From positions 8,528,386 to 8,592,385 of the forward strand of contig NC_087063.1 in assembly GCF_963678635.1 (NCBI RefSeq): a stretch of DNA of 64,000 nucleotides, read 5' to 3'. Under the pieces are notes generated by a model, which searched no databases, had not been told where the DNA came from, and saw nothing but the letters and a program-made list of their open reading frames with translations. The stretch comes from Symsagittifera roscoffensis (lineage: Eukaryota; Xenacoelomorpha; Acoela; Convolutidae). Shown in pieces: positions 18,762 through 30,952 of the stretch (positions within the stretch are counted from its first letter, which is position 1; each line of letters starts with the position of its first letter). Made by a program: the position numbers and the translations under genes.

Positions 18762-21700
18762 ATGTGCGAAAAACCAGATATTTTTTCCGTTAATATTTTT
18801 AGCATAGGAAATCCAGCTAAATTACACTCACTCATCAAAAAATGCCAAGTTTTAAAAAAATCGCCCAGTTTCATTTTGTGCATTCAGGAAGCAAAAATAT
18901 CAAAACTTACAAATATACATTTGAGTTTACTGGATAAATATAATGTTTTATTCGATTCCATACCGGGCTCAAATAATTTTGGTGGTTTCGTAACGTTATG
19001 GTCATCAAACTTGAGTCCTGCAAAAAGAATTGCTTCAAGTACAGGTTTTCAATTGTTAAATTTTGTCAAACTTAATTGGTTTGTTATCAACGTTTATGCA
19101 AATCCAATTTCATTCCAAGCAACTTTGAATTCCCTGAAGTTAAGCATCAGGTTTTTTTTCCTAATAATTCGAAAATTATCATGATGGGTGATTTTAATGC
19201 GCTGAGTTATGACAATATTAACAGTTCTTCAATACTTAAGTGAAATGCGTTAAATACGTATCAAACGATTTACCCAACTCAAAGAACAAATTCTTGATTG
19301 TTTTGGTTTTGTTGATTTTGCACTCAAGAATGATTTTTGTGATTATACACATTATGACAAACAACATAAAACTTTTGCGCGCATAGATTATGTTTTTATG
19401 AAATTCGAAACAGAGTATGACACTATGCAAAGCACTCAAATATCAATTTCTGATCTTTTACTCTTACACGTTTTTGTTAAGCCATCTAACTTGTATCAGC
19501 GCGGCCCTAGTTACCGGAAACTAAATGAAGAAATTTTAAAAAACAACGCCAGCCTAATTCGTGAAAATCTAAAAAGCTTTTTTGAAAATGAATCACCAAG
19601 TAGTTACGAAAAATTTAAGCACAATTTTCGTGACCTTCTGAGGTTTATTCAAGAAAACAAAAAGCCTGTAGATCAGAAAGAACTTAATACATTGAAGTAT
19701 CATGAAAATGTTCTCAGAAATTGCATTCACAGCGGAAAAGGTCCGAACCCTAGTTTGATTGAAAAACATCATTTGGTTCGGGAACATCTTCAAAAAGTTT
19801 CCCAGGAAAAATTTTTTTCAGACTATCGAAAAATTCAGAAAACTCTCAGCTATACATTTGAGGGTGTGCCCAAATTTTGTAGTCAATGGACCTCAAAGAA
19901 CACAATTAATTCAATCAAGCGAATTCAAGTGGATCAGAACGTTTATCATACGGATGAGGAGATTCTTAATCAATTTCGAAAGTATTTTTCAAATATTTTT
20001 TCAATTAATTCTACAACAGACTCCGATCAACTACTAATGACATTCTTATCAAAAAATAAACTCGAAAATAATGAGAATGATGGCTATAATTACTTTACAG
20101 AAGATGAAATTCACTTGGCTATAAACAAATTGAATTTGAAAAGCTCACCTGGACCAGACGGCCTTACATCCCAGCTATATAAGAATTTTACGGATGAGTT
20201 TTGCTCAATTTTAGCTAAAGTTTTTTAATCATTTTGTTCATGGTGGAAAATTTCCAAGCAGATTTTGTTTAGCAATAATCAAACTGCTCCCGAAATCTGA
20301 AAATGCCATAGCAGTACAAGATTTTCGCCCCATCAGCCTCATGAATACTGACGCGAAAATCTTTGCCCATGTAGTCTGTAATAGAATTAAAAAAGACCTT
20401 TGCAAAGTTGTAAAAAACCATCAGCACATTTATTTGCCTGGAAGACAATTGCACACAGCAATACGAAAGTTGAAAAAAGCGGTTACTCCAGAACGATTGG
20501 CTAACAGAGGTTCATGTGCTGTAAATTTAGAATTTTTTAAAGCGTTTGACAGAGCTGACAGATCACTTCTCATCAAAATTTTGAAAGGGTTAAACCTCGA
20601 TGAGTTTTCAGATAGAGCTAATGAAACTTTGTATTTAGACTCAAAAGCAGTAATTGAGATAAACTGTTTTTTATCAGCCAGCTTCAAAATTCATCCTTCC
20701 GCATTTTTGCCCTCTTTCCGCATTTTTATTCATAAATTTTATCGAAGCCCTTCTTCAAGCAATTGAATCTACAGAAGAAATTGAAGGTTTCGGGTTATTG
20801 TGCCCCAACTAGTTTCATATGCAGACGACATAACTTGCCTTATCAAAATCCGATGTATTGACAGGTTGTTCCGCTTAATCGATACATTTTGCAGACAAAC
20901 TCAAATGATGATTAAAATAAGTAAAAGTGAAGTGCTTTCCATACCTGATTTATCACCCTATAAAACAGTCAAGGAAACAAAAATACTTGGTGTCTTGTTT
21001 TACACTTCCCAAAAAGTTGAAAATATTGAAGTAATGTTGAGTTCTCAAATTCAAAAACATTGCGGGTTAATTTCACTAAGTAAATCTTTGAGGGCCAAAT
21101 CATTAACACTGTCAGTTTATGTTCTCCCTAAATTTTTTCATTTGGCTCGTCATACTACAGTTAACTTGGATACTGTTAATAAATGCCAAGAATTATTAAA
21201 AGCAGAATTGAAAAAATCAAGTAGACTCGACATAAGGAAAGAAGTTTTACATCACCCCATTTCAGATGGTGGGGTAGGCTTACCATGCCTACAATTTAAA
21301 CTTTTTAGTCTAAAAATTATCGATTTCTTTGCTTCTGATATGTCAGATCGAAATAGTTTGTTACCAACAGAATTTATTTTCACGAAAGAAATCAAAAATT
21401 TGTTGAGAAATACGAACAGTTCTATTGAAATAAGTTCGAGTGATTTTGCAATTTTTTCAAACATTACCAATAGCCGTTTAATTATAACAGTACAGACAAA
21501 ATCGCGAGATGTTTATTATTTCTGCTTACAAAACTGTAGTTTTCATCGAGCTGCAATTTTCCGCTTGTGTTTTGCTGCAAACTGTTACCTCTGTTCAGAA
21601 GATGAATTGATTGAATTTACAGGCAATGTTTGGAAAAATTCAATGCTTGATGTATGGGAAAAAAACTTTCTTTATAAATTCGCGTACAATGTTTGTGAAG

Positions 21701-22002
21701 ATGGAGAAAAGCGGTGGTTTTTATTTCTTGAGAATGCCCCCGAAGGTTTCTATTGTAATTTAGAATGCGAAACATTCGAACACCTAATTTTCAGTTGTCC
21801 CTCGCTACAACCTTCAAGAAAAATATTACAGATTAACAATTGCCGTGATGTTTTTGTATCAACCAACATTGCAAGTCTTAAGTATGTTGTTACGGTTATT
21901 CGTGGCGCATATTCAAAATCATCGACGTCATGGAAAATCAACTTGCAAACATTTGTGTCATGGGAAGTATGGAAGATAAGAAATACAAATTGCTCCTTCT
22001 GA
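18762..22002 (+). pseudogene. LINE copy 1 ORF2 (AP-type endonuclease plus reverse transcriptase), several lesions
   Basis: ORF2 would start at ATG 18762, ten bases after ORF1. The endonuclease part shows CIQEAKI, GGFVTLWS, MMGDFNAL (near 19181) and RIDYVFM; the final SDH motif reads SDL. The RT shows SSPGPDGL (near 20145), DFRPISLMN (20320) and SYADDITCL (20815). The catalytic first Asp motif reads LEFFKAFDRA instead of DFSKAFDRV, and the RGVRQGCP block, still present in copy 2, is lost to a small deletion near 20695. A C-terminal CNLECETFEHLIFSC Cys/His cluster lies near 21750. Breaks occur near 19150, 20226 and 20766-20800. The last frame ends in TGA at 22000-22002. Confidence 0.8.
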
Positions 22003-22278
22003 TAAAAACTATAAGGACATGTTAGACTTCAGCAACAAACCAGGATACCCGGTATCCGGTAAAAGTAATGTCAATTGAATAAATATGATGTTATTTGATG
22101 TACATATTGATTATGAAACTCTTAACTAAACAAATTCAATTTACAATTTGAAAAAAAAATATATGGTGATGTTTTTGCCTTCTGATCTCTACATTATGAA
22201 AGTGAAAAATCTATTTTCTTAAGTATATCTCCGAGTTAATGCTTTTTTTGCCCCCCCCCCCTCGAGTAAAACCATGTC

Positions 22279-23522
22279 ATGAATCAACAACAATTGACGA
22301 ATCTCAGCTACCAACTACTCATGAAGTGCTGATTGAAACGGAGACAAATTTCAGAATTGCACTAACAGCAAACAAATCGACGGCAGAAAAAAAACAAATC
22401 CAAATAATCAAAATCATCCCCCCATTCTCGAGAGAAGTTAAAAAGTCAGCAGAAAACCTGGCGCAGGCATATAGAAGTTGTGCTTCCGATATACTGAAAC
22501 AATTCCCTACAACAATGCAAGAGAAGATGACAATCTCAAAAACAATAACTGTGACAAAAGATGACCGCAAACTTCATACACTGACAGTTATTGCTCCCCC
22601 CGAAGCAGAGCAATTCGTAAGTAGCATCAAAAGCGAAGGAATCATTCTACTTAACAGGACGATATTTCCCATGGGATGCTTTCCAAGGTCTCATAGACCC
22701 AAGAACATTTACCCTAAACTAGCCAAAATCAAATTGTCGAACTTGCCTTATGTATGCAACGATATCGAAGCGAAATTAATTCTCAAATTGCCAGAAGACA
22801 TAATTCATAACCCCATATTCCAAAGTGAGACCTTTATCGTAACTGAACCGAGTCAGTATGTTTACACAGGAAGAGTAATTTTAGAAGCTAAAATTCAAAA
22901 CGAAGCACAAGAGAAAAAGCTGACGGACTGGTCTTACAAATCTAGAATGGATGGCTTTACAATGTGGGAAGGTGTAGAAATCTTGTTCCACATACCTTCA
23001 CTACTTGAATGTCAAAAATATAAGATGTCTGGACGCCAAGAAAAATGTCATCACGATGATTGGTGCAACATAGGAAACCAAAAAATCAAAAATCCAAATA
23101 ATCAGTACCCACAAAAAGCAAGCTCCAATAATGCCAGCGACGAGAAAAACGATGACGAAACAACAAGCGATAAGTTCTGTAATGGTAGCGAAAATGTCGA
23201 AGGAAAGAATGTCAAAACTCCACCATCTAGACTTTTGGTTAATGAATCTAAAACAAACAGTGCAGCAACTCAAAGCGAGGAAAAACAAAAGGACGAGGTT
23301 CTCAACAATCAGGTTGTAGATTTTCATTCTTACTCTGCAAAACAAAAAAAGTCAATTTAAATATCAAACAAAAACAAACGGAAATGTTCCTCTGACGGAA
23401 GAATGCTTACAAAAAGAAAGCGTGAAATTTCACCAACCTCTCGGTCAGTTTTAACACGGAAGAAAAGGCCTAAAATAAAATCTAAAAATAACGGAGAAGA
23501 CTTGGTTGGAGGGAAGTTTTAA
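22279..23522 (+). pseudogene. LINE copy 2 ORF1, early and late frameshifts
   Basis: The ATG at 22279 aligns with the copy 1 start but is followed by a frameshift within the first ten codons. The main frame then runs open to 23360, giving more than 350 codons. It holds the same NLPYVCNDIEAKLILKLPED block and the region of the zinc knuckle, where the second cysteine is now Tyr (LECQKYKMSG). The homologous C-terminal basic tail continues to TAA at 23520-23522 in another frame. Confidence 0.72.
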
Positions 23523-23532
23523 CAAAATTTCT

Positions 23533-26500
23533 ATGTGAGAAAAACCAGATATTTTTTCCGTGAACATTTTTAGCATAGGAAATCCAGCTCAATTACACTC
23601 ACTTATCAAAAAATGCCAAGTATTAAAAAAGTTGCCTTGTTTCATTTTGTGCATTCAGGAAGCAAAAATATCAAATCTTACAAATATACATCTGAGTTTA
23701 CTGGATAAATAAAATGTTTTTTTTAATTTCATACCGGGCTCAAATAATTCTGGTGGTTTCTTATCAATATGGTCATCAAATTTGAGCCCTGCCAAAAGAA
23801 TTGCTTCCAGTAATGGTTTTCAATTGTTAAATGTTTTCAAACGTGATTTGTTTGTTATCAACATTTATGCGAACCCAAAGTCCTTCCAAGCAACTTTGAA
23901 TTCCCTGAAGTTAAGTATCAGATTTTTACCTAGTAAATCGAAAATTATCATGACGGGTAATTTTAATGCACTGAGTCATGACACTATTAACAATTCTTCA
24001 ATAATTAAGTTAAATGCACGTATCAAACGATTTACCTAACTCAAAGAAAAAATTCTTGATTGTTTTGGTTTTGTTGATTTCGCACTCAAGAATGATTTTG
24101 TGATTATACACATTATGACAAACAACATAAAACTTTTGCGCGCAAAGATTATGTTTTTATGAATTTCGAAACAGAGTATGACTCTAGGCAAAGCACTCAA
24201 ATCTCAATTTCTGATCATTTGCTGTTACATGTTTTTGTTAAGCCATCTAACTTGTATCAATGCGGTCCTAGTTACTGCAAATTAAATGAAGAAATTGTAA
24301 AAAACAACGCCAGCTTAATTCGTGAAGATCTAAAAATTTTTTTTGAAATTGAATCACCAATTAGTTACGAAAACTTTAAGCATAATTTTCGTGACCTTCT
24401 GAAGTTTATTCAAGATAACAAAAAGCATGTACATCAGAAAGAATTTAAAATACTTTTCAGGGTGTGCCCAAATTTTGTAGTCTATGGACCTCAAAGAACT
24501 CAATTAACTCAATCAAGCGAATTCAAAAGGATCAGAACGTTTATCATACGGATGAGGATATTCCTAATCAATTTCGAAATTATTTTTCAAATATTTTTTC
24601 AAATAGTTCTATAACAGACTCTGAACAACTATTTATGATGTTTTTATCAAAAAAATAAACTCAAAAATTATGAGAATGATGGCCATAATTACTTTACAGA
24701 AGATGAAATTCACTTGGCTATAAAAAAATTGAATTTGAAAAGCTCGCCTGGACCAGACGGCTTTACATCTTGGCTAAATAAGACTTTCACGGATGAGTTT
24801 TGTTCAATTTTAGCTTAAGTTTTCAATCATTTTGTTCATGGTGGAATTTTCGCAAACAGTTTTCATTTAGCAATACTCAAACTGCTTCCGAAATGGGAAA
24901 TGCCACAGCAGTACAAGATTTTCACCCCATCAGTCTCATGAATACTGACGCGAAAATTTTTGCCCATGTAGTCTGTAATCGAATTGAAAAAGACCTTTGC
25001 AAAGTTGTAAAAAACCACCAGCACGCGTATTTGCCTGGAAGACAAATGCACACAGCAATACGAAAGCTGAAAAAAGCGATAACTCCAGAACGATTGGCTA
25101 ACTGAGATTCATGTGCTGTAAAATTGGACTTTTCTAAAGCATTTGACAGAGTTGACAGATCACTTCTCTTCAAAATTTTGAAAGGGTCAAAATTTGATGA
25201 GTTTTCCGTTAGAGCTATTGAAACTTTGTACCTAGACTCAAAAGCAATAATTGAGATGAATGATTTTTTATCAGCCAGCTTCAAAGTTCATCGCGGTGTG
25301 AGACAAGGTTGCCCTCTTTTCGCATTTTTATTCATAGTTTTTATCGAACCCCTTCTTCAAGCAATTGAATCTACAGAAGCGTTTGAAGGTTTCGGGATAT
25401 TGTGTCCCAAACTAGTTTCATATGCAGACGACATAACTTGCATTATCAAAATCCGATGCATTGACAGGTTGTTTCGCTTTATCGATACATTTTGCAAACA
25501 AACTCGCAAACTCAAATGATGATTAATATAAGTAAAAGTGAAGTGTTTTCTATACCTGATTTATTACCCTATAATACAGTCAAGGAAACAAAAATACTTA
25601 ATGTCTTGTTTTACACTTCCCAAAAAGTTGAAAATATTGAAGTAATGTTGAGTTCTGAAATTCAAAAACATTGAGGGTTAATTTCACTTAGTAAATCTTT
25701 GAGGGCCAAGTCATTAACACTGTCAGTTTATGTTCTCCCTAAATTTTTTCAATTGGCCCGTCATACTACAGTTAACTTGGATACTGTTAATAAATGCCAA
25801 GAATTATTAAAAGCAGAATTGAAAAAATCAAGTAGACTTGACATAAGGAAAGAAGTTTTACATCACCCCATTTCAGATGGTGGGGTAGGCTTACCATGCC
25901 TACAATTTAAACTTTTTAGTCTAAAAATTATCGATTTCTTTGCTTCTGATATGTCAGATCGAAATAGTTTGTTACCAACAGAATTTATTTTCACGAAAGA
26001 AATCAAAAATTTGTTGAGAAATACGAACAGTTCTATTGAAATAAGTTCGAGTGATATTGCAATAATTTCAAACATTACAAATAGCCGTTTAATTATAATA
26101 CTGCAGAAAAAATTGCGAGATGTTTATTATTACTGCTTACAAAACTGTAGTTTTTATCGAGCTGCAATTTCCCGCTTGTGTTTCGCTGCAAACCGTTATA
26201 TCTGTTCAGAAGAAAAATTGAATAATTTTACAGGCAAAATTTGGAAAAATTCACTGCTTGATGTATGAGAAAAAACTTTCTTTACAAATTTGCGTACGTT
26301 GTTTTTAAAGATCGAGAAAAGCCGTGGTTTTTATTCCTTGAGAATGCCCCCGAATGTTTCTATTGTAATTTAGAATGCGAAACATTGGAACACCTAATTT
26401 TCAGTTGTCCCTCGCTACAACCTTCAAGAAAAATATTACACATTAACAATTGCCGTGATGTTTTTGTATCAACCAATATTGCAAGTCTTAAGTATGTTGT

Positions 26501-26612
26501 TGCGGTTATTCGTGGCACATATTCAAAATCATCGACGTCATGGAAAATCAACTTGCAAACATTTGTGTCATGGAAAGTATGCAAGATACGAAATACAAAT
26601 TGCTCCTTCTGA
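23533..26612 (+). pseudogene. LINE copy 2 ORF2 (endonuclease-RT), many lesions
   Basis: The expected start codon at 23533 is followed at once by TGA. Homologous pieces continue through the endonuclease (SDH motif kept as ISDHLLLHVFV near 24205), an internal deletion near 24450, RT block KSSPGPDGF (near 24740), FHPISLMN (24920), DFSKAFDRVDRS (25125), RGVRQGCPL (25295), SYADDITCI (25418) and the C-terminal CNLECETLEHLIFSC cluster (near 26360). Several RT motifs damaged in copy 1 are kept here and vice versa. Stops or frameshifts occur near 24790, 25105, 25515, 25672 and 26268. Confidence 0.8.
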
Positions 26613-27008
26613 TAAAAACTGCCATGGATATGGTAGACTTCAGCAACAAAGCAGGATACCCGGTAACCGGTAAAAGTAATGTCAATTGAACAAAAAATGC
26701 TAAGAAGTAGAAGGTAGATATTTCAAGCGTACTAGGATACTTTGTATCCGGTACTAAAAAATGTATTTTACACAAGACACGGAAAGAACAAAAAAACAGT
26801 TTGCCGATCAGGACACGCAGTATCCGTTTGAACAAAAAAGTACAGAAACAGTTCAAAAACCATCTAGACAAGCTCTTAACAATTTAGAAGGGGTTTTCTT
26901 TTGTCAACATTCGAGTAACTATTTCGATGAGTTGTTTTCGATAAATATGATGTTATTTGATGTACACACTGATTATGAAACTTTCAACTAAATAAAAATT
27001 TACAATTT

Positions 27009-27044
27009 AAAAAAAAAAATAAAAAAAATAAATAAATAAATAAC
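27009..27044 (+). repeat. A-rich / (TAAA)n tail between LINE copies 2 and 3
   Basis: An A run followed by four to five AAAT/TAAA units. It is the 3' tail of copy 2 and abuts the 5' end of copy 3 directly. Confidence 0.8.
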
Positions 27045-27730
27045 TTTTTTGCCTTCTGATTTCACATATTTTTGTTTCAAGCATGTCGAGTCAAAAAGAA
27101 GAGCAAGATTTAACAAAAATTGACGGAATATCGACTACCAATTAACATTTAAGTTTTGAAAGAAACGGAGACAAAATTCTGAAATGCGCGAACTGCAAAC
27201 AAATCGAAAAAAAGAAACAAAGTAGACCCAAATAAACAAAATTATCTGTTCGTTCACAAAAAAAAATTGTTATATCTGACGAAAATCTGACAAAGGCACA
27301 TCGAAGTTGTGCTACCGCTACACTCAAACAATTCCCCACCACCAACCCACAGAACATGACAAAATCAAAAACAATTAATGCGTGAAAAGATGCTGGCTCT
27401 TTTTCCTTTCCCCCCCACCTCACATAAGCATTAATTTCATGGTGTAACGAGTGTCTTTACAAGGTTGTGTATGAAGACCAAATTTTTTTGCCGTGGTCCC
27501 AGAATTATTATATAACAATTATTTTATAACAGAAAATATACTCTAAAAAAGTTGAACTGAAAAGTTACTCGAAAAATTTGCAGATGGGCGAAAGGAAAAT
27601 TTGCTCTGACAGTTATTGCTCCCCGATGCAGAGCAATTTATAACAAAAACATCAAAAGTAAAAAATCAAGGGATGTTTTCCAAGCTCTCATAGACCCAAA
27701 AACATTTACCTAAAAATAGCCAAAACTAAA
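27045..27730 (+). mobile_element. LINE copy 3, left half (5' end and ORF1 start), split by element A
   Basis: Opens with ttttttgccttctg directly after the tail of copy 2. Decayed ORF1 homology follows, including the stretch matching CFPRSHRPKNIYPKLAKIK just before 27730. A foreign or deleted section lies around 27390-27620. At 27731 the LINE stops and the TGTAAC end of element A begins; the LINE picks up again at 43446. Confidence 0.75.
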
Positions 27731-28245
27731 TGTAACATTCACCCGCAAGTACATACCGACGGATAATAAAGCTAGGTCCTAAAACGACTGGCCACCTAAA
27801 CAGCTTCACATGCTTTTAACCGTCTCTACCAAAGCCAGTTCAATGTGCGGTCCATTCACATCGGGTCGACAATTTCGTTACTACTTAAGGCTATCGGCCA
27901 GTTTAACAGTCGCCTACTTAAGTCACATATGAATTTAAAGAATAATAGGCCCTATAACAATTGGCTCAAGGGTCAGGGACACTATTTTTTGTGTTTTTCT
28001 ACCTCAAGCGGTCGGAGCCAATCCGTTTCGAGACTAAAACCCGCGTTACAGCTTAAAGGCCACTACCACAATAACCCACACTCTAGAAAATACGAACGCA
28101 CCCATACTCAGGTCTCAAAATACCTAAAATACGCGAACGCCGTTGAAGACAGGGTCGGAACCTTGTGTATAGTTACTTTTTTTAGACAGTGGACCTTTGA
28201 TCCATTTCAGATGGATCAACCTAAAAACTCTCCCTAACTCAACAT
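27731..28245 (+). repeat. Terminal repeat of element A, left end (long variant)
   Basis: Starts TGTAACATTC. The first ~200 bp (with ACCGACGGATAATAAAGCTA, CTCTACCAAAGCCAGTT and ATCGGGTCGACAA) match the reverse complement of 42610-42808 and of 63000-63202. The next ~300 bp match the repeats at 61370-61862 (same strand) and 44800-45270 (inverted). It closes with GATGGATCAACC and a CTCTCCCTAACTC stretch also seen at the other ends. It is LTR-like by its TG start but placed as an inverted terminal repeat. Confidence 0.65.
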
Positions 28246-29215
28246 AACAACATAAAACACACTGAAGAAAACTAAATTAGGTACTCACATACCGAAACGA
28301 CCTCTAGAATTAAGTAACTAAACTATAAAGCAACTCTATAATTGATTGGGTAATTAAATTTAACTCGAGAAGTTTGAAATAAGCAAGTTTTAACTCAAGA
28401 AACAATTTTTTTGTCTGGACCAATGGGCAGCTTCAGCTGTCCACATTCCACCGAAGGTTCACTCTGTTCCACTCTAATTTATTTCTTCTCCAATCGCGAT
28501 CACTTTCCGTCTTCTGCCAAGAATAAGACAGCTCTACTCTCGTTCGAATTATGTATTGGAAATTGCGAACAGCAATTTCCCGAAGCTATTTTTGACTACT
28601 TTCCCGCGATTGTAATTCGATTCTTCTGATCTTATTTTTCTGGTATTTTCAGTTGTCGCCAAAAACTCGAGCATGACATGCTCAATTCGATTTTTTGAAA
28701 ATTGCATTTCACCCCAAAATCAAGACTAAACGTTTTCTCAAGGTCAAACTTTCATATATGACCGACTGGCACATACTCCCCGGACTCAAGATCGATGTCC
28801 TCATTGCGTGTCGTCGTCTGTCAGTGAGCCCCCAGAAAGTTGAGTGCGTCTCAAGATACAGTGCCAGCGGTCATTTACAGAAGTTTGCAGCAGATTTAAC
28901 TTTATCTACACTCCAAAATTCACAACCATGCAAAATTGTCACATTATCGCTAAACAGCAATCAAAATAAAATTTGCATACAACTGCATCCTGAATTATTG
29001 CTTTGTAAGCTAATGATTAAAAGTTATTTCAGTTTACCCTTTTCAGAAAATTGTCATGCAGCATTTTGATTTATATAGTAGATATATGTTTTAGTAATAA
29101 TATTTTTTTTTGTAAAATTTCTTTTCCGTGCCCTCAGATTTCATCTGAGTTCACACACTCAAGCCCCTTTTTTTCCGCCGCTCACGACTCAAGAACCAGT
29201 CCTTGAACACCCTCT
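28246..29215. other. Non-coding stretch inside the left end of element A
   Basis: The part near 28600-28690 (TTTTCAGTTGTCGCC...GAGCATG) matches sequence after the same repeat at 62020-62045 and, inverted, at 44385-44440, so the terminal unit may extend to about 28690. The rest holds a 124-codon plus-strand open frame (28695-29069) without family signature, which I do not call. Confidence 0.45.
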
Positions 29216-30124
29216 TTAGGTCGTGCCCCTTGTCTTCGAGGTACTGGGTCCTGACACACTCGACATCGTAATCTGCTTTGCCAGTTCTTCTTCGTCATCG
29301 GAACTGATTACGATCTCATCCCATGCCTTCAGCTGTTCATAGGCCCGCATCCACTCCCTTTGCTCTTTTAGCCTTTTCAGCTGATTCGGCAGACCATTCA
29401 CTTTAGACTCCCTATTCAAGCAAAAGGAATTGTATAAATTAAGGCTCACGTTCGTCGCCAAGTCCTCCTCCAATATCAATTCCCTCGCTTTGGATTTTTC
29501 TCGAGACACTCTACCAATTTTTTTGCAACCCGTGGTTATCGCATTACGATGAATTAGCAAGAGTCTCTTGAAGGCCTTGGCCCCGTTCTCGGCCAGGAAC
29601 TATCGGTATTCTTTCTGATGCTTCTTCATGTGGCTTCACAAAAAGAGTGACCTTCTGCTGGTGACTAGGTAGCCCCATTGACCGAATATCTTCCACGTCC
29701 CACATCAAACAGAGGTTCGAGTGCTCCGGATACCAAACTGTCTGTGCCAGGCAATGGTTTGGGCATTCACCGTGTCAGGTTGATGCTCCGGAGGTTGCGT
29801 TCTTCCGAAGCTTCCAACAGAGGTTCAAACTCCATCATTTTATCATTTGTCACGTCATTTTTTTTCCATGGCTTGGGCACTATTCATCGCTTTCCCGATC
29901 GTGTTCTGTCTCTCAAAATCACGCGTGTTTTCGTTTTCTAAGCTCAAGAGTTCCTTCCCCCACATCTCAATGAAGTTCTCTTTTTGATCCCCCGCCAGAG
30001 CTGCCATGATCTTCTTCAACGGTCTATGTGAGTGATACGACATTCGAGCCAGGCGTACACATTTGGTTATCGATAAGGCTTTGTCAATTAATACACTCTG
30101 ACTGGACGCCTCCATCATCGCCAT
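29216..30124 (-). pseudogene. Element A, last part of unrecognised coding region
   Basis: Two open stretches (29855-30124 and 29216-29560) on the coding strand with protein-like composition, joined by a stop-riddled but still codon-like section. The second ends with a Lys/Glu-rich helix (QLKRLKEQREWMRAYEQLKA) and an acidic patch (SSDDEEELAK). Function unknown. It is the 3'-most coding sequence kept in copy A. Confidence 0.45.
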
Positions 30125-30142
30125 GTGTAATGGGTAGTGGCT

Positions 30143-30952
30143 TCAACACAGATTGGCCATTACCGATCCCACTAATGATTTCGCATTCATTGGCAAACTG
30201 TGGGATTCACTCACGGGAAACCCCATCTCCCAAGCCGTAGCTATGTTCACAGTGGTGCTCGCATAGCATTCAGCCACTATCTGCACCTCACCTTTTTCTT
30301 TCTCCGTGATGTCACCAAACCACGTGGCTAATTCCTCCTTCTGAAAAGATTGCTTTCTGACGCAGGATCGTCCGTCCCAAGAATGCTTTCCACCTCCACG
30401 CATTAAGTACAAACAACTACCCGGTTCCATCTTCTTCACTAACTTGTCCGGCTTGCTCGTTGTTTCCTCCGATTCCTTTCGATGACGTAGGATTAGTTTG
30501 TGCACCACGTTCAGGTTCCCCAAATCCTCATCCTTCGCTGGTGACAGTCTCACTCGCTCCATGACTTCTTCAATCAAACTCGCGTGGGGATGTGGGCACC
30601 AAGAGGGTCTCAGCAACTTCCAAACAGTCCCCAAATTCGTAATCATCATGTCGTTTCCATTTCCCATCTTTAGTTCCACCCTCTTGTTCGAGCGCGGCAC
30701 GCTGATCACCTCTGGCAACTTCTCAAGTAACAGACCTAGGCGTGGCCTTTCCCTTTCCATCGGGTCAATCTCAAGGATTTTCTCCGTCCAGAACTTTAAC
30801 GATTCCGCCACCTCAAAAGACATGAAGGCGTTTCCGGCCTCCGAATCCAGAAAAGGGTTATAAGCTATTCCCATCACCCCAGACACATATTGATACTCTC
30901 CCCATTTTGTGGGCGTCGAATAGTCTTCTGCTCGGGCTAAATTACGTTGCAC
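30143..30952 (-). pseudogene. Element A, 269-codon unrecognised reading frame
   Basis: The longest intact piece of the unassigned region. It is soluble-looking with mixed composition, starting within TPTKWGEYQYVSGVMG and including AFMSFEVAESLKFWTEKILE. I recognise no catalytic motif, zinc finger or membrane segment. The frame continues upstream in homologous style with interruptions, so the ATG at its start is probably internal. Possible roles (capsid, accessory) are speculation. Confidence 0.5.

Larger units (their letters stand above)
17411..22160 (+). mobile_element. LINE copy 1, L1/Tx1-like, near full length, inactive
   Basis: Begins at ggtttttgccttctg and ends in an A-rich tail (gaaaaaaaaat) near 22160. 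It has ORF1 then ORF2 and a short 3' UTR with a tttacaatttg end shared with the other copies. The endonuclease-RT order and the SPGPDGL, FRPISLMN and YADD motifs place it in the L1/Tx1 group of non-LTR elements. The word tttttgccttct occurs twice at the 5' end (17412, 17431), perhaps a remnant of an earlier 5' end. It is tandem with copy 2. Confidence 0.85.
22161..27044 (+). mobile_element. LINE copy 2, L1/Tx1-like, near full length, inactive
   Basis: Starts within about ten bases of the A-tail of copy 1 with the same gtttttgccttctg end, and closes with A-rich and (TAAA)n sequence at 27009-27044. The 3' UTR (26613-27008) is about 240 bp longer than in copy 1; reverse copy 4 also has that part, so copy 1 carries a deletion. 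Relative to copy 1 it lacks roughly 190 bp in ORF2 near 24450. Confidence 0.85.

Noticed and set aside
28695-29069. 124-codon plus-strand open frame near the left end of element A
   Set aside because: No domain, no counterpart at the other copies of the repeat, and opposite to the coding strand of the element.
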